Positions 25,251 through 35,337 of a stretch of DNA of 64,000 bases are shown here, piece after piece (position 1 is the stretch's first letter; the number at the start of each line of letters is the position of its first letter). The position numbers and the translations under genes were made by a program. The stretch is from Streptomyces sp. HD. Its GTDB lineage: Bacteria > Actinomycetota > Actinomycetes > Streptomycetales > Streptomycetaceae. The stretch is from the NCBI RefSeq assembly GCF_028369295.1, contig NZ_JAQMYP010000027.1, positions 1 to 64,000 of the forward strand, in the 5' to 3' direction. The notes under the pieces are model-generated. The model made no database searches and was not told the origin of the DNA. It saw only the letters and a list, made by a program, of their open reading frames with translations.

Positions 25251-25439
25251 TCACTCGTCGGACGCGTCACGCTCCGCTGCCCGCTCCTCCGCGACTCTCA
25301 GCACCTCGTCGATGCTCTCCAGGCTGAGCCGGTCCTCACGGGCGGTCGAGGCCGCGATGATCAGCTCTCCGCACAGCTCGATCTCGGCGAGGGCCACGTG
25401 GTCCTGAACTGCCGTACCGCCGACCGGAGCCACGCGCAT
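25251..25439 (-). CDS. Small conserved-looking protein of unknown function
   Basis: A 62-aa acidic protein (from the ATG at 25439; a GTG directly before it is also possible). GAAGAGG upstream is a good ribosome-binding site. The sequence has a compact helical look (LAEIELCGELIIAA, then SIDEVLRVAEERAAERDA) and one Cys. I recall very similar short proteins in other Streptomyces but no assigned function. It is convergent with the csoR-type gene and downstream of the lipoprotein gene. Confidence 0.65.
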   Translation of the reverse strand: MRVAPVGGTAVQDHVALAEIELCGELIIAASTAREDRLSLESIDEVLRVAEERAAERDASDE

Positions 25440-25549
25440 CACCTCTTCTCTGCCGTTACCAACTTCCTAGAGTAGGGAGCGGCCTACACACCGCGCATGG
25501 CACGGACGGGCTAGTTCTTGACGCCCGTCACGCACGCATACGCCGGCCC

Positions 25550-26389
25550 TCACTCCTCCGCGATCTTGCCGGCGTAGATGTCGTCGCCGTCCGGCAGACG
25601 TACGTCGACGGGGGCGCCGAAGTCGTACAGCAGGGTCGTCGAGGCCACCGCGACGGCGTCGCCCTGCTGCCCGTTGACGAAGCTGAACCGGTGCCGGATC
25701 TTGCGGATCCGGCCGGCCTCGTCGAGATAGACGTCGAACGGCACCTGATCCGTGGCGAACCCTTTCGCCGCTGCCGCCAGGGATTCCTTGTGCCCGTCGG
25801 ACGCGTCCTGAGCGGCGAAGCCGAGGTCCGCCGTCCCCCGGTAGTGCCGCACCGAGGTACCGGCGACGTCTTCCTCTCCCACGTACGTCGCCGTCCGCGC
25901 CCCGCGCAGCACCTCGGCGGCGGCGAACGGATCGGTGGCCCCGCCGGTGACGAGGTTCCCGTCCGACAGCGACCGGGTGTCGACCCGCACCCACTTGTTG
26001 GCGGGCACCCCGGCGCCGCGGTTCTTCATGTACAGGGCGCCGGGAGCGAGGAGTTCCATGATCGGCCGGTGCGCGGTGGCGCCCGCCGGGTCCTGGGGCA
26101 GCAGCACCTTCAGCTGCCCCAGCTGCTTGCGGAAGTCGTACACGCCCTCGCCGCGGATGGTGACGCGGGTGCCGCCGGTGGCCATCTCCATGGACGTACG
26201 GGTCTTGGAGCTCCGGGCCCCGACGAGCGCGTCTGCTGCGCGCCGCACGACCTCCACGGAGTCCCGCCCGCGTGAGTCCTCCGCCGCCGTGCCGTTCTTC
26301 GCGCACCCGCTGCCCGTCAGACAGAGACAAAGGACCCCGGCCGCAACGCCCGCCCCGTGCCGCCGCCTGTGCTGCTGCCGCTCCGTCAT
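25550..26389 (-). CDS. LolA-like exported lipoprotein
   Basis: A 279-aa protein with a lipoprotein signal peptide: basic N-terminus, hydrophobic core VAAGVLCLCL, then LTGSGC as lipobox. The mature part has alternating strands consistent with the LolA/LppX-like half-barrel (TRVTIRGEGVYDFRKQ, then GTSVRHYRGTADL and FDVYLDEAGRIRKI). It resembles Streptomyces LppX/DUF1396-type lipoproteins. The start at 26389 is preferred to one 11 codons upstream because the signal peptide then has normal length. Function is unknown; lipid handling at the membrane surface is an inference from fold. Confidence 0.82.
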   Translation of the reverse strand: MTERQQHRRRHGAGVAAGVLCLCLTGSGCAKNGTAAEDSRGRDSVEVVRRAADALVGARSSKTRTSMEMATGGTRVTIRGEGVYDFRKQLGQLKVLLPQDPAGATAHRPIMELLAPGALYMKNRGAGVPANKWVRVDTRSLSDGNLVTGGATDPFAAAEVLRGARTATYVGEEDVAGTSVRHYRGTADLGFAAQDASDGHKESLAAAAKGFATDQVPFDVYLDEAGRIRKIRHRFSFVNGQQGDAVAVASTTLLYDFGAPVDVRLPDGDDIYAGKIAEE

Positions 26390-26515
26390 CGCCTGCCTAC
26401 CCCCAGCCGGTACGTCCGTCACGGGCCCCCTGTCGTTCCGGTTAACGACGGGTAGGTGCCCTCGTCACGGCGCCCGGGGGCGTTGCGCTTACTTGCCCTG
26501 GGTAACGTTGTCGAT

Positions 26516-26695
26516 GTGGCGCAGCAGGACGGACCGACGGCACACCGAAAGCACCGCGACCCCGAGGAGCACCGCACGTCGATGGTGGAGAAGGGCCCCT
26601 TCTGCACCGCTCGCTGCACGTGCGGATGGCGGGGGCCGGCCAGACGCGCCCGGAGCTTGGCGAGAACGGATGCCGAGGGTCATGTGAGTGCGTGA
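26516..26695 (+). CDS. Small Cys-rich protein, leaderless start likely
   Basis: A 59-aa protein read from GTG at 26516. It has a polar His/Arg/Glu-rich first half, then CTARCTCGW, a possible metal-binding triad. TAACGT lies exactly 7 nt before the start, suggesting a leaderless mRNA; there is no Shine-Dalgarno sequence. A strong terminator begins 31 bp after the stop, which supports a real short gene. I recall similar small proteins in Streptomyces but no function. Confidence 0.55.
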   Translation: MAQQDGPTAHRKHRDPEEHRTSMVEKGPFCTARCTCGWRGPARRARSLARTDAEGHVSA

Positions 26696-26725
26696 GAGTT
26701 CGGCCGCACCCCCGGACACAGACAG

Positions 26726-26760
26726 GGGCCCGCCCCCCGGGAGCCGGGGGGCGGGCCCTT
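26726..26760. terminator. Strong bidirectional hairpin terminator
   Basis: A perfect 15-bp GC-rich stem (26726-26740 / 26744-26758) with a 3-nt loop, followed by TTTAT. It separates the rightward small gene from the leftward pst operon and can serve both. Confidence 0.85.
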
Positions 26761-26806
26761 TATCTGCCTCGCGGTGGCACCGCCATGCAGCACCGCGAGG
26801 GGTCTG

Positions 26807-27583
26807 TCAGCCGAAGCGGCCGGAGATGTAGTCCTCCGTGGCCTGGACCGACGGGTTGGAGAAGATGCGCTCCGTGTCGTCGATCTCGATCAGCTTGCCG
26901 GGCTGGCCGACGGCCGCCAGGTTGAAGAAGGCCGTGCGGTCTGAGACACGCGCCGCCTGCTGCATGTTGTGGGTCACGATGACGATCGTGAACCGTTCCT
27001 TCAGCTCGCCTATCAGGTCCTCGATGGCGAGGGTGGAGATCGGGTCGAGGGCCGAGCAGGGCTCGTCCATGAGGAGGACCTTCGGCTCGACCGCGATCGC
27101 CCGCGCGATGCACAGACGCTGCTGCTGGCCGCCGGAGAGACCGGAGCCCGGCTTGTTCAGACGGTCCTTGACCTCGTTCCAGAGGTTGGCGCCCTTGAGG
27201 GACTTCTCGACGATGTCGTCCAGCTGCGACTTCTTGTGCGAGCCGTTCAGCCGCAGGCCGGCCGCGACGTTGTCGTAGACGGACATCGTGGGGAAGGGGT
27301 TCGGGCGCTGGAAGACCATGCCGACCTCGCGGCGCACGGCCACGGGGTCGATTCCGGTGCCGTACAGGTTCTCGTCGTCGAGCATGACCTTGCCCTCGAC
27401 CCGGCCGCCCGGCGTGACCTCGTGCATGCGGTTGAGGGTGCGGAGGAACGTGGACTTGCCGCAGCCGGACGGGCCGATGAAGGCCGTGACGGAGCGCGGC
27501 TCGACGGTCATCGAGATGTCCTCGATGGCGAGGAAGGAGCCGTAGTAGGCGTTGAGGCCGCTGACATCAATGCGCTTGGCCAT
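26807..27583 (-). CDS. pstB: Phosphate ABC transporter ATP-binding protein PstB
   Basis: A 258-aa ABC ATPase, full length for PstB. Walker A is GPSGCGKST, the signature [14 protein letters not shown], Walker [13 protein letters not shown], and the H-loop [14 protein letters not shown]. It powers phosphate import through PstC/PstA. The ATG at 27583 (MAKRID) is the usual Streptomyces start; an in-frame ATG at 27622 would add 13 residues. It lies 47 bp after pstA and ends the operon before the terminator at 26726-26760. Confidence 0.97.
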   Translation of the reverse strand: MAKRIDVSGLNAYYGSFLAIEDISMTVEPRSVTAFIGPSGCGKSTFLRTLNRMHEVTPGGRVEGKVMLDDENLYGTGIDPVAVRREVGMVFQRPNPFPTMSVYDNVAAGLRLNGSHKKSQLDDIVEKSLKGANLWNEVKDRLNKPGSGLSGGQQQRLCIARAIAVEPKVLLMDEPCSALDPISTLAIEDLIGELKERFTIVIVTHNMQQAARVSDRTAFFNLAAVGQPGKLIEIDDTERIFSNPSVQATEDYISGRFG

Positions 27584-27630
27584 GGGAATCACTGCTTCTT
27601 TCGGGTCGCTGACTGTCGTCATTGGCCGCG

Positions 27631-28689
27631 TCAGCGGCCCGTCTTCGGGGCCTTCCAGCGGGCGATGCCGCGGGCCACCAGGTTGAGGATCATCACGAAC
27701 GCGATCAGCGTCAGCGACGCCGCCCACGCGCGGTCGTACGCCGGAGCCTCGCCCGATCCGTACTGCTGGTAGATGTACAGAGGGAGCGACGCCTGGGCGC
27801 CTTCGAAGGGGTTGGAGTTGATGAACTTGCTGCCGAACACCAGCAGCAGCACGGGCGCGGTCTCACCGGCGATACGGGCGATGGACAGCATGATGCCCGT
27901 GATGATGCCGCCGAGCGAGGTCGGCAGGACCACCTTCAGGATGGTGCGCCACTTGGGCACGCCGAGCGCCAGCGAGGCCTCGCGCAGCTCGTTCGGGACG
28001 AGCTTGAGCATCTCCTCGGTGGAACGGACGACGACCGGCATCATCAGGATCGCGAGAGCCAGCGAGCCGGCGAAGCCGAAGGGCTCCATCTCGAAGATCA
28101 GCATGATGCTGAGGATGAACAGGCCGGCGACGATCGACGGGATGCCGGTCATGACGTCGACGAAGAAGGTGACGGCGCGGGCGAGGCCGCCGCGGCCGTA
28201 CTCCACCAGGTAGATCGCGGTGAGCACGCCGATCGGCGCGGCGATCAGGGTGGCGAGGCCGACCTGCTCCAGCGTGCCGAGGATGGCGTGGTAGATGCCG
28301 CCGCCCGGCTCCGAGTCGGCGACCACGCCCATCGAGTGGCTCAGGAAGTAGCCGTCGAGGACCTTCACGCCGCGTTGGACGGTCGACCACACCAGCGAGG
28401 CCAGCGGCACCACGGCGAGCAGGAAGGCGACCCACACCAGCGAGGTGACCACACGGTCCTTGGCCTGGCGGCGGTTCTCGACCTTGGCCGCGATGGTGTA
28501 CGTACCGAGGATGTGGAGGATCGCGGCGATCAGCAGCCACTGGATGCTGCTGTTCAGGCCGGCGGCGGCGCTGATGCCGAGCCCGAGGGCGACGGATCCG
28601 GCGGCGATGGCCCACGGGGCCCACTTGGGCAGTTGGCCGCCGCGCAGGGTGCTGCGGCGCTTGGGGGCGAGGGTGGGTGCGGTGCTCAT
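27631..28689 (-). CDS. pstA: Phosphate ABC transporter permease PstA
   Basis: A 352-aa permease with six or more TM helices and the conserved cytoplasmic EAA loop ([20 protein letters not shown]) that contacts PstB. A hydrophobic N-terminal extension (about 20-110) before the core, with two or three extra helices, is usual in actinobacterial PstA. Its start overlaps the pstC stop by 4 bp (ATGA). With PstC it forms the membrane channel for phosphate. Confidence 0.96.
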   Translation of the reverse strand: MSTAPTLAPKRRSTLRGGQLPKWAPWAIAAGSVALGLGISAAAGLNSSIQWLLIAAILHILGTYTIAAKVENRRQAKDRVVTSLVWVAFLLAVVPLASLVWSTVQRGVKVLDGYFLSHSMGVVADSEPGGGIYHAILGTLEQVGLATLIAAPIGVLTAIYLVEYGRGGLARAVTFFVDVMTGIPSIVAGLFILSIMLIFEMEPFGFAGSLALAILMMPVVVRSTEEMLKLVPNELREASLALGVPKWRTILKVVLPTSLGGIITGIMLSIARIAGETAPVLLLVFGSKFINSNPFEGAQASLPLYIYQQYGSGEAPAYDRAWAASLTLIAFVMILNLVARGIARWKAPKTGR

Positions 28690-29690
28690 GCGTTGGCCCC
28701 CGAGTACTCCTTGCGGCGGGCGATGATCGCGCGGGCCGCGCCGTTGACCAGCAGGGTGATGACGAACAGGACCAGACCGGACGCGATCAGCGCGTCACGG
28801 CCGAACTCGGTGGCCTCGCTGAACTTGCTGGCGATGTTCTGGGCGAAGGTGCCGCCGCCCGGGTCGAGCAGGCTGGCGTGGATCTGGAAGTCGGGGGAGA
28901 GCACGGTGGCGACGGCCATCGTCTCGCCGAGGGCGCGGCCGAGGCCGAGCATCGAGGCGGAGATCACGCCGGAGCGGCCGAAGGGGAGGACCGACATGCG
29001 GATCACTTCCCAGCGGGTGGCGCCGAGCGCCAGGGCCGCCTCCTCGTGCGTCTGCGGGACCTGGCGGAAGACCTCGCGGCTCACGTTGGTGATGATCGGC
29101 AGGATCATGATCGCGAGCAGGATGCCGACGGTGAGCATGGAGCGCGCGGCGCCGCCCTGCCACTCGAAGATGCCGGTCCAGCCGAGGTAGTCGTCCAGCC
29201 AGCCGAACAGGCCGCCCAGGTGCGGTACGAGGATGAGGGCGCCCCACAGGCCGTAGACGATGGACGGCACGGCGGCGAGCAGGTCGATCACGTAGGCGAT
29301 GGGACCGCTCAGCCGGCGCGGGGCGTAGTGGGTGAGGAACAGCGCGATGGCGACCGCGACGGGGACCGCGATGACCATGGCGATGATCGAGGAGATGATC
29401 GTGCCGTAGGCCAGGACCGCGATGCCGAAGACCGGCGGGTTGACACCGGTGTTCCACTCGAAGGTCGTCAGGAAGTTGCCCTCGTCCTTGCTGATGGCGA
29501 GGACGGCGCGATAGGTGAGGAAGCCCGCGATCGCGGCCATGATCACCAGCAGCAGAATGCCCGAACCGCGGGAGAGGCCGAGGAAGATCCGGTCTCCGGG
29601 TCGGGTGGCACCGCGGGCCGCGCGCTTCTGCTCGGTCGCGGACGGCTGGGGGGTGGGGGGAGGTGCGTCAGCTATCTGTGTTGTGTCCAT
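28686..29690 (-). CDS. pstC: Phosphate ABC transporter permease PstC
   Basis: A 334-aa permease with six TM helices and an EAA loop (THEEAALALGATRWEVIRM). GGAGA in good position supports the ATG at 29690. It is separated from pstS by 101 bp containing a strong hairpin, so pstCAB is probably expressed at a lower level than pstS by partial termination. Confidence 0.96.
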   Translation of the reverse strand: MDTTQIADAPPPTPQPSATEQKRAARGATRPGDRIFLGLSRGSGILLLVIMAAIAGFLTYRAVLAISKDEGNFLTTFEWNTGVNPPVFGIAVLAYGTIISSIIAMVIAVPVAVAIALFLTHYAPRRLSGPIAYVIDLLAAVPSIVYGLWGALILVPHLGGLFGWLDDYLGWTGIFEWQGGAARSMLTVGILLAIMILPIITNVSREVFRQVPQTHEEAALALGATRWEVIRMSVLPFGRSGVISASMLGLGRALGETMAVATVLSPDFQIHASLLDPGGGTFAQNIASKFSEATEFGRDALIASGLVLFVITLLVNGAARAIIARRKEYSGANA

Positions 29691-29752
29691 CGGGTTCTCC
29701 GGTCTGCGGAACCGCACGTGGTGTGCGGCCCCTGGCGGCGGTGCACCGGACG

Positions 29753-29784
29753 GTGCGGTCCGGTCCCTGGAGACCGGACCGCAC
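29753..29784 (-). terminator. Hairpin between pstS and pstC (attenuator)
   Basis: A perfect 13-bp stem (29753-29765 / 29772-29784) with a 6-nt loop, 7 bp after the pstS stop. There is no U-run, so read-through into pstCAB is expected. This arrangement fits the known need for more binding protein than permease. Confidence 0.82.
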
Positions 29785-29791
29785 TCTCAGG

Positions 29792-30913
29792 TCAGCTCAG
29801 GCTTTCGACGGTCGTGCGGACCTTGGCGATGATGTCCTCGGGCATCGGCGCGTAGTCGTTCTCGGCGAGGATCTTCTGGCCGTCCTCGGAGGCCGCGTAG
29901 CGCAGGAAGGCCTTGACGGCGGGCAGGGTCTCGGCCTTGTTGCCCTTGTCGCAGGCGATCTCGTAGGTGACGAGGATCATCGGGTAGGCACCCTCGGCCT
30001 TGGTGGCGTAGTTCAGCTCCAGGGCGAGATCCTTGCCGGTGCCGACGACCTTGGCGTCCGAGATGGCCTTCGTGGCGTTCTCGACGGTGGCCTCGACCGG
30101 CTTGCCGGCGCCTGTGTCGATGGAGACGGCCTTGATGCCGTTCTTGGCGTAGGACAGCTCGAAGTAGCCGATCGCGCCGGCGGTCTGCTTGACCTGCGCG
30201 GCGACGCCGGAGGACTGCGGAGCGGACTGGCCGCCCTTGGCCTGCCAGGCCTTGCCGCCCTCGTAGGGGAAGTCGCTCTTGGCGGTGGCGATCAGGTACT
30301 TGGTGAAGTTGTCCGTGGTGCCGGACTCGTCGGAGCGGTGGAAGGCCTGGATCTTCAGGTCGGGAAGCTTGGCGCCCGGGTTGAGCTTCGCGATCGCCGG
30401 GTCGTTCCAGTTCTTGATCTTGTCGTTGAAGATCTTGGCGATCGTCGGGGCGTCCAGGACGAGGTTGTCCACACCCGGGACGTTGTAGCCGAGCGCGATC
30501 GGGCCGCCGACCATCGGCAGGTCGATGCCCTGACCGCCGGAGCAGACCTTCTTGGAGGCCTCGACCTCTTCGGGCTTCAGCGCCGAGTCCGAACCGGCCC
30601 ACGGGATCTGGCCCTGCGTGAACGCGGTGACACCGGCACCGGAACCGCCGGCCTTGTAGTTGATCTCCACCTTGCAGGCGGACGAGAACTGCTTGACCCA
30701 GGCGTCGACGGCGTTCTTCTGCGCGGAGGAGCCGTCGGCGAGCACCTGGCCCGAGGCGTCGTCACACTTGATGTTGCTGGCGCCGGCGCTGGAGGAGGCG
30801 TCGCCGCCGCCGTTGCCGGTCTCGTCGGAGCCGCACGCCGTGAGCGCCAGGGCGCCGGAGACGGCGAGAGCGCCGAGAGCGAGGACGCGCCGGTTCTTGC
30901 GCTGAAGCTTCAC
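29792..30913 (-). CDS. pstS: Phosphate-binding lipoprotein PstS
   Basis: A 373-aa extracytoplasmic phosphate-binding protein. The signal peptide ends in a lipobox (ALTACGSD), so it is lipid-anchored. Binding-site segments are recognisable: AGGSGAGVTAF-like (KAGGSGAGVTAFTQGQIPWA), SDSALK and SDESGTTDNF. The GTG at 30913 has AAGGAA at correct spacing; an upstream in-frame reading starts too early. Four PHO repeats about 120 bp upstream indicate PhoP control under phosphate limitation. Confidence 0.97.
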   Translation of the reverse strand: MKLQRKNRRVLALGALAVSGALALTACGSDETGNGGGDASSSAGASNIKCDDASGQVLADGSSAQKNAVDAWVKQFSSACKVEINYKAGGSGAGVTAFTQGQIPWAGSDSALKPEEVEASKKVCSGGQGIDLPMVGGPIALGYNVPGVDNLVLDAPTIAKIFNDKIKNWNDPAIAKLNPGAKLPDLKIQAFHRSDESGTTDNFTKYLIATAKSDFPYEGGKAWQAKGGQSAPQSSGVAAQVKQTAGAIGYFELSYAKNGIKAVSIDTGAGKPVEATVENATKAISDAKVVGTGKDLALELNYATKAEGAYPMILVTYEIACDKGNKAETLPAVKAFLRYAASEDGQKILAENDYAPMPEDIIAKVRTTVESLS

Positions 30914-31020
30914 TGAGGGAGTTCCTTCCGGGAGCCGCCGTCCTGAATTCCGGCGGCGTGCGAAGAATGGGTGACGCGGACCCGTCCCCCCGGGGCGCGG
31001 TCCGTCATCGTGCACGGCTG

Positions 31021-31075
31021 AAATTAGGCAGAACAGGTGAAGCCGCCGAAGGGCGTGAATGAACGGGGGGTGAAC
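31021..31075 (-). promoter_or_regulatory. PHO box (four 11-bp PhoP repeats) and -10 of pstS
   Basis: On the leftward strand, four contiguous 11-mers run from 31075 to 31032: GTTCACCCCCC, GTTCATTCACG, CCCTTCGGCGG and CTTCACCTGTT. The first two and the fourth match the Streptomyces PhoP direct-repeat consensus; the third is weak. A -10-like TAATTT (31026-31021) follows at promoter spacing, so PhoP would sit over the -35 region. Confidence 0.9.
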
Positions 31076-31159
31076 CCCTGGGGACGGTGCGGTGAGGTAA
31101 CGGAACGCTTACGTCGAGGACACGGGTGTATGCCGACACTTTGTGCGGGTTGCTTCGGA

Positions 31160-31585
31160 CTAGGCCGGCCGCAGCGACTCCAGTAGGGCGTCCACGAGTG
31201 GGCGGTCCCTCGGTTGGCTGAGACGGCACCGTGCGGCGGTGGGCGAGAGCCACAGCAGACGGTCCACCTCGGCGTTGGGAACGAAGCGGCCCGGACCCGC
31301 CTCGGCCGCCCAGTACCGGACCTCCTTGGGGCGGTCGTTGGCGATGTACCGCTGCGTCGGGAGTTCGGCGCCCGGCTCGGCCAGGTGGCCCGTCTCCTCG
31401 GCGACCTCGCGCAGAGCGCCTTCGAGGGGGTCCTCGCCACGTTTCAGTTTGCCCTTGGGATGCGACCAGTCGTCGTACTTCGGTCGGTGGATCAGGCATA
31501 TCTCCAGCTCACCGTCCACCGGCGAACGTCGCCACAGGACGCAGCCGGCCGCATGGACGGTGAGGTCTTGGTTCGGGTGAGTCAC
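31160..31585 (-). CDS. NUDIX hydrolase
   Basis: A 141-aa NUDIX protein. The Nudix box is complete: GKLKRGEDPLEGALREVAEE followed by TG. It would hydrolyse a nucleoside diphosphate linked to another group, such as oxidised nucleotides, dinucleoside polyphosphates or inositol pyrophosphates. GGAGG lies 10 nt before the GTG start. It stands between ppk/CHAD and pst on the same strand, so a role in polyphosphate or signalling-nucleotide turnover is plausible but unproven. Confidence 0.93.
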   Translation of the reverse strand: MTHPNQDLTVHAAGCVLWRRSPVDGELEICLIHRPKYDDWSHPKGKLKRGEDPLEGALREVAEETGHLAEPGAELPTQRYIANDRPKEVRYWAAEAGPGRFVPNAEVDRLLWLSPTAARCRLSQPRDRPLVDALLESLRPA

Positions 31586-31640
31586 CGGGAAAGTGCCTCC
31601 TTCGGGAGTACCTGTGGTGCAGGGGTTCCCAGGGCGGACC

Positions 31641-32831
31641 TCAGGGTCGCTGAGGCCCGCCCACCGTCTTCATCTGCCAGGACTGCTGGAAGGCGAACCG
31701 CGCCGCCTCCACCTCGTGCCGCTGGTCGGCGTGCAGCACGCCGAGGGCGTACGCCGTGGCCGGGGCGATGCGGGGGGTGCGGGCCGCCTGGGCCGCGGCG
31801 GCGGCCGCCTCGGAGGCGTCGCGGTGCCGGTTCAGGGACTGGCCGGCCGCCAGCAGCCGTACGTCCACCGGGCCGTCGTCGCCGAGGAGGACCTCGCGGG
31901 CGTAGCGGTGCAGGCGCAGCAGCAGGCGGACCTGGTGCCAGGGGGCGTCCTGCGGATGCGGTGCCGGGTCCGGGGACAGGCCGTGGATCAGGGCCTCGGC
32001 GTTGTAGGGGTGGCCCGCGGTCACCAGCGGCAGCGCCGCCACCGCGTCGGTGAGCCGCTCCTCGGCGGCGGCCGCGAGGGGACGCAGGTCGGCGGTGGCC
32101 GCGGCGGAGGTCAGGGGGACCTCGCTGGCCAGTACGGCGATGGTGTCGGCCACGGCGTGGAAGCGGGAGGAGCCGAGGGCCTGCAGGGCGGTGCTGTGCG
32201 CCCGTGTCCGGGCGAGCGTGAGCTGGCGTTCGAGCAGGGCGCCCGCTTTGGCCGCGCCCACCGTGAGGTTGCCGCGCTCGGGGGTGGCCGTCGCGGCAGC
32301 GGGCCCCGTGTGCGGCGCTGCCGCCTTCTGCGGAACGGCCGCCCCGCCACCGGTACGACCGCCCGCGGCCACGCCGGCGGTCGCGTCGGCCGAGCGGCTG
32401 CCCGAGGCCACGCCGGCCACGTCGGCGACGCCACCGGCGTCGGAACCACCGGCCTGCCCCGGCAGCACCGTCGCCCCCGACAGCCGGTGCAGTGCCAGCA
32501 GCAGGCGTTCCAGCCGGGCCGCGTACGCGTGTTCCATGGCCAGCGTGCCGGAGAGCCAGGCCAGCTCCGGTCGGATGGCCTCCGACCAGTCGGCGTCCAG
32601 CAGAGGGCGGAACGTGTGCAGGCTGGCGCTGACACGGCGGGCCGAGCGGCGTAGCGCCCGGGCCGCGTCGACGGACTCCTCCGAGCCGTTGGACGCACCG
32701 CCGCCGGTCTCCCGGTGCAGGCGCAGGGCTCGGAGGAACTCCGTGGCCTGGGCGCGCAGGTAGCCCGCCAGGGCGTCCCCCGTCACAGCCCCGGCCGTGG
32801 GGTCCGTCGGATCAAGGTGTTGCTGTGCCAC
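31641..32831 (-). CDS. CHAD-domain protein
   Basis: A 396-aa helical protein with a CHAD domain (conserved histidine alpha-helical domain), a known polyphosphate-binding fold. Two basic helical bundles (for example [20 protein letters not shown], and [13 protein letters not shown] at the N-terminus) are joined by a long Ala/Gly-rich linker (about 120-185). The GTG start lies inside the end of ppk (20-bp overlap) with GGAGG in the ppk coding sequence, so it is translationally coupled to the enzyme that makes polyphosphate. Confidence 0.9.
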   Translation of the reverse strand: MAQQHLDPTDPTAGAVTGDALAGYLRAQATEFLRALRLHRETGGGASNGSEESVDAARALRRSARRVSASLHTFRPLLDADWSEAIRPELAWLSGTLAMEHAYAARLERLLLALHRLSGATVLPGQAGGSDAGGVADVAGVASGSRSADATAGVAAGGRTGGGAAVPQKAAAPHTGPAAATATPERGNLTVGAAKAGALLERQLTLARTRAHSTALQALGSSRFHAVADTIAVLASEVPLTSAAATADLRPLAAAAEERLTDAVAALPLVTAGHPYNAEALIHGLSPDPAPHPQDAPWHQVRLLLRLHRYAREVLLGDDGPVDVRLLAAGQSLNRHRDASEAAAAAAQAARTPRIAPATAYALGVLHADQRHEVEAARFAFQQSWQMKTVGGPQRP

Positions 32832-35049
32832 GCCGGCGCCTCCGGGCGTCTATGAGCATCTCCTGGACGTTGCGCAGGGGCTGGCCGTCCGCGTCCGTCG
32901 CGTGCCGGGTCCACTCGCCCTCCGGGCCGAGGTGCCACGAGGCGGTGGTGTCTGACATACCGGTCTCCAGGAGCCGGTTGAGCGCGGCGCGGTGGGCCGG
33001 GTCGGTGACCCTGACCAGGGCCTCGATACGGCGGTCGAGGTTGCGGTGCATCATGTCGGCGCTGCCGATCCACACCTCGGGTTCGCCGCCGTTGCCGAAG
33101 GCGAAGATCCGGGAGTGTTCCAGGAAGCGGCCGAGGACCGAGCGGACGCGGATGTTCTCCGACAGTCCGGTCACGCCCGGGCGGATCGCACAGATGCCCC
33201 GGACCCAGATGTCGACCGGCACGCCCGCCTGGGACGCGCCGTAGCAGGCGTCGATGAGCGCCTCGTCGACGATCGAGTTGACCTTGATGCGGACATATGC
33301 GGGACGTCCGGCACGGTGGTGCTGGACCTCCTTGTTGATCCGCGAGACCAGACCGTCGCGCAGGGACTTGGGCGCGACCAGCAGCCGCCGGTAGGTCTCC
33401 CGGCGCGAGTAGCCGGACAGGCGGTTGAACAGGTCGGACAGGTCGGCGCCGACCTGCGGGTCCGCGGTCAGCAGGCCCAGGTCCTCGTAGAGCCGCGCCG
33501 TCTTCGGGTGGTAGTTGCCGGTGCCGACGTGGCTGTAGCGCCGTAGCGTCTCGCCCTCCTGGCGGACCACCAGGGACAGCTTGCAGTGCGTCTTCAGGCC
33601 GACGAGGCCGTAGACGACATGGCAGCCGGCCTCCTCCAGCTTGCGCGCCCACTTGATGTTGGCGTGCTCGTCGAAGCGGGCCTTGATCTCGACCAGGACG
33701 AGGACCTGCTTGCCGGCCTCGGCCGCGTCGATGAGCGCGTTGACTATCGGGGAGTCGCCCGAGGTGCGGTACAGGGTCTGCTTGATCGCGAGGACGTCCG
33801 GGTCGTCGGCCGCCTGCTCCAGGAACGCCTGCACGGAGGTGGAGAAGGAGTCGTACGGGTGGTGCAGCAGTACGTCCCGGTTGCGCAGCGCGGCGAAGAT
33901 GTCCGGCGCGGACGCCGACTCGACCTCGGCGAGATCGCGATGGGTGCCCGCGACGAACTTCGGGTACTTCAGCTCGGGTCGGTCGATCGAGGCGATACGG
34001 AAGAGGCCGGTGAGGTCCAGGGGGCCGGTGAGCGGGTAGACCTCGGCCTCGCTGATCTTCAGCTCGCGCACCAGCAGGTCCAGGACCTCCTGGTTGATGT
34101 TCTCCTCGACCTCAAGGCGCACCGGCGGCCCGAACCGGCGCCGCATGAGCTCCTTCTCCAGGGCCTGGAGCAGGTTCTCCGCGTCGTCCTCCTCGACCTC
34201 CAGGTCCTCGTTGCGGGTGACCCGGAAGGCGTGGTGCTCCAGGACCTCCATGCCCGGGAACAGCTCTTCCAAGTGCGCGCCGATGACGTCCTCGATCGGG
34301 ACGTACCGGCCGGGAGAGCTCTCCAGGAAGCGGGAGAGCAGCGGCGGCACCTTCACGCGGGCGAAGTGCGGGGTGCCGGTGACGGGGTTGCGGACCCGTA
34401 CGGCCAGGTTCAGGGAGAGCCCGGAGATGTACGGGAACGGGTGCGCGGGGTCGACCGCCAGCGGGGTCAGGACCGGGAAGATCTGGTGCCGGAACAGGGT
34501 GAAGAGGCGGGCCTGCTCCTTCTCCGTCAGCTCGCTCCAGCGGACCAGGTGGATGCCCTCCTCCGCGAGGGCGGGGGCGACGTCCTCGTGGTAGCAGGCG
34601 GCGTGCCGGGCCATCAGCTCGCGGGAGCGGGCCCAGATCATCTCCAGGACCTCGCGGGGCTGGAGGCCGGACGCGGACCGGGTGGCGACACCGGTCGCGA
34701 TGCGGCGCTTCAGTCCGGCCACGCGGACCATGAAGAACTCGTCCAGGTTGCTGGCGAAGATGGCCAGGAAGTTGGCCCGCTCCAGGAGCGGGGTGTTCGG
34801 GTCCTCGGCGAGTTCGAGCACCCGCTCGTTGAACGCAAGCCAGCTGCGCTCCCGGTCCAGGAAGCGGCCCTGGGGCAGCTGGACACCTTCGATCTCGGTG
34901 ACCTCGTACGCGTCGAGGTCGGCGTCGATGTCGGGTTCCAGGTCGGAGACGACCGCCGAGGTGACCGTGTGCGGGCGGTGCGCCGCTATGGAGCCCACGG
35001 AGGGCTGCGCGTGCTGGACCTTGGCCTGGGCGTTTGTGGGCTGGCTCAT
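32812..35049 (-). CDS. ppk: Polyphosphate kinase (RNA degradosome PPK1)
   Basis: A 745-aa PPK1, the usual length, which reversibly transfers the ATP gamma-phosphate to polyphosphate. All four domains are recognisable: N domain ([20 protein letters not shown]), H domain, and C1/C2 domains with the phosphohistidine region [19 protein letters not shown] and the C2 motif [15 protein letters not shown]. The start at 35049 is favoured over longer readings because the first 60 residues before the conserved domain are already unstructured. With CHAD, NUDIX, pst and pit it forms a phosphate-homeostasis block. Confidence 0.96.
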   Translation of the reverse strand: MSQPTNAQAKVQHAQPSVGSIAAHRPHTVTSAVVSDLEPDIDADLDAYEVTEIEGVQLPQGRFLDRERSWLAFNERVLELAEDPNTPLLERANFLAIFASNLDEFFMVRVAGLKRRIATGVATRSASGLQPREVLEMIWARSRELMARHAACYHEDVAPALAEEGIHLVRWSELTEKEQARLFTLFRHQIFPVLTPLAVDPAHPFPYISGLSLNLAVRVRNPVTGTPHFARVKVPPLLSRFLESSPGRYVPIEDVIGAHLEELFPGMEVLEHHAFRVTRNEDLEVEEDDAENLLQALEKELMRRRFGPPVRLEVEENINQEVLDLLVRELKISEAEVYPLTGPLDLTGLFRIASIDRPELKYPKFVAGTHRDLAEVESASAPDIFAALRNRDVLLHHPYDSFSTSVQAFLEQAADDPDVLAIKQTLYRTSGDSPIVNALIDAAEAGKQVLVLVEIKARFDEHANIKWARKLEEAGCHVVYGLVGLKTHCKLSLVVRQEGETLRRYSHVGTGNYHPKTARLYEDLGLLTADPQVGADLSDLFNRLSGYSRRETYRRLLVAPKSLRDGLVSRINKEVQHHRAGRPAYVRIKVNSIVDEALIDACYGASQAGVPVDIWVRGICAIRPGVTGLSENIRVRSVLGRFLEHSRIFAFGNGGEPEVWIGSADMMHRNLDRRIEALVRVTDPAHRAALNRLLETGMSDTTASWHLGPEGEWTRHATDADGQPLRNVQEMLIDARRRRRGTATP

Positions 35050-35290
35050 ATGTCCATTGTTCCGCGCATCCAGACCAATGGGCGCGTCGGAGAGCGCGGG
35101 CGGGAGCGTCGCGGGGAGGCGTCGGGCATCCCCGTTCCTCGCGTTCCCCTCCGGCGGCGGCGAAGGCGCTGGCACGGCGGCGGTCATTGAGTGAGCGTCG
35201 CAAGTCCGTCTGAACCAATGGTTACGGAGACATGGCGTGTGGGAAATCGGGGGGCGGCTCGCGGGCGTCCACATCCCCGCGGGTATGTCC

Positions 35291-35330
35291 GGTCCGTACG
35301 TCCCTCCCCCCGTGGAGGGACGTACGGACC
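35291..35330 (-). terminator. Long hairpin terminator of the GntR-ABC operon
   Basis: A perfect 17-bp stem (35291-35307 / 35314-35330) with a 6-nt loop, 7 bp past the last permease stop codon. It lacks a U-run, as is common in Streptomyces. Confidence 0.87.
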
Positions 35331-35337
35331 GGAGGTC

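Noticed and set aside
35170-35230. PHO box upstream of ppk on the leftward strand
   Set aside because: A single GTTCA-containing 11-mer is visible but adjacent units do not match the repeat, so support is too weak.
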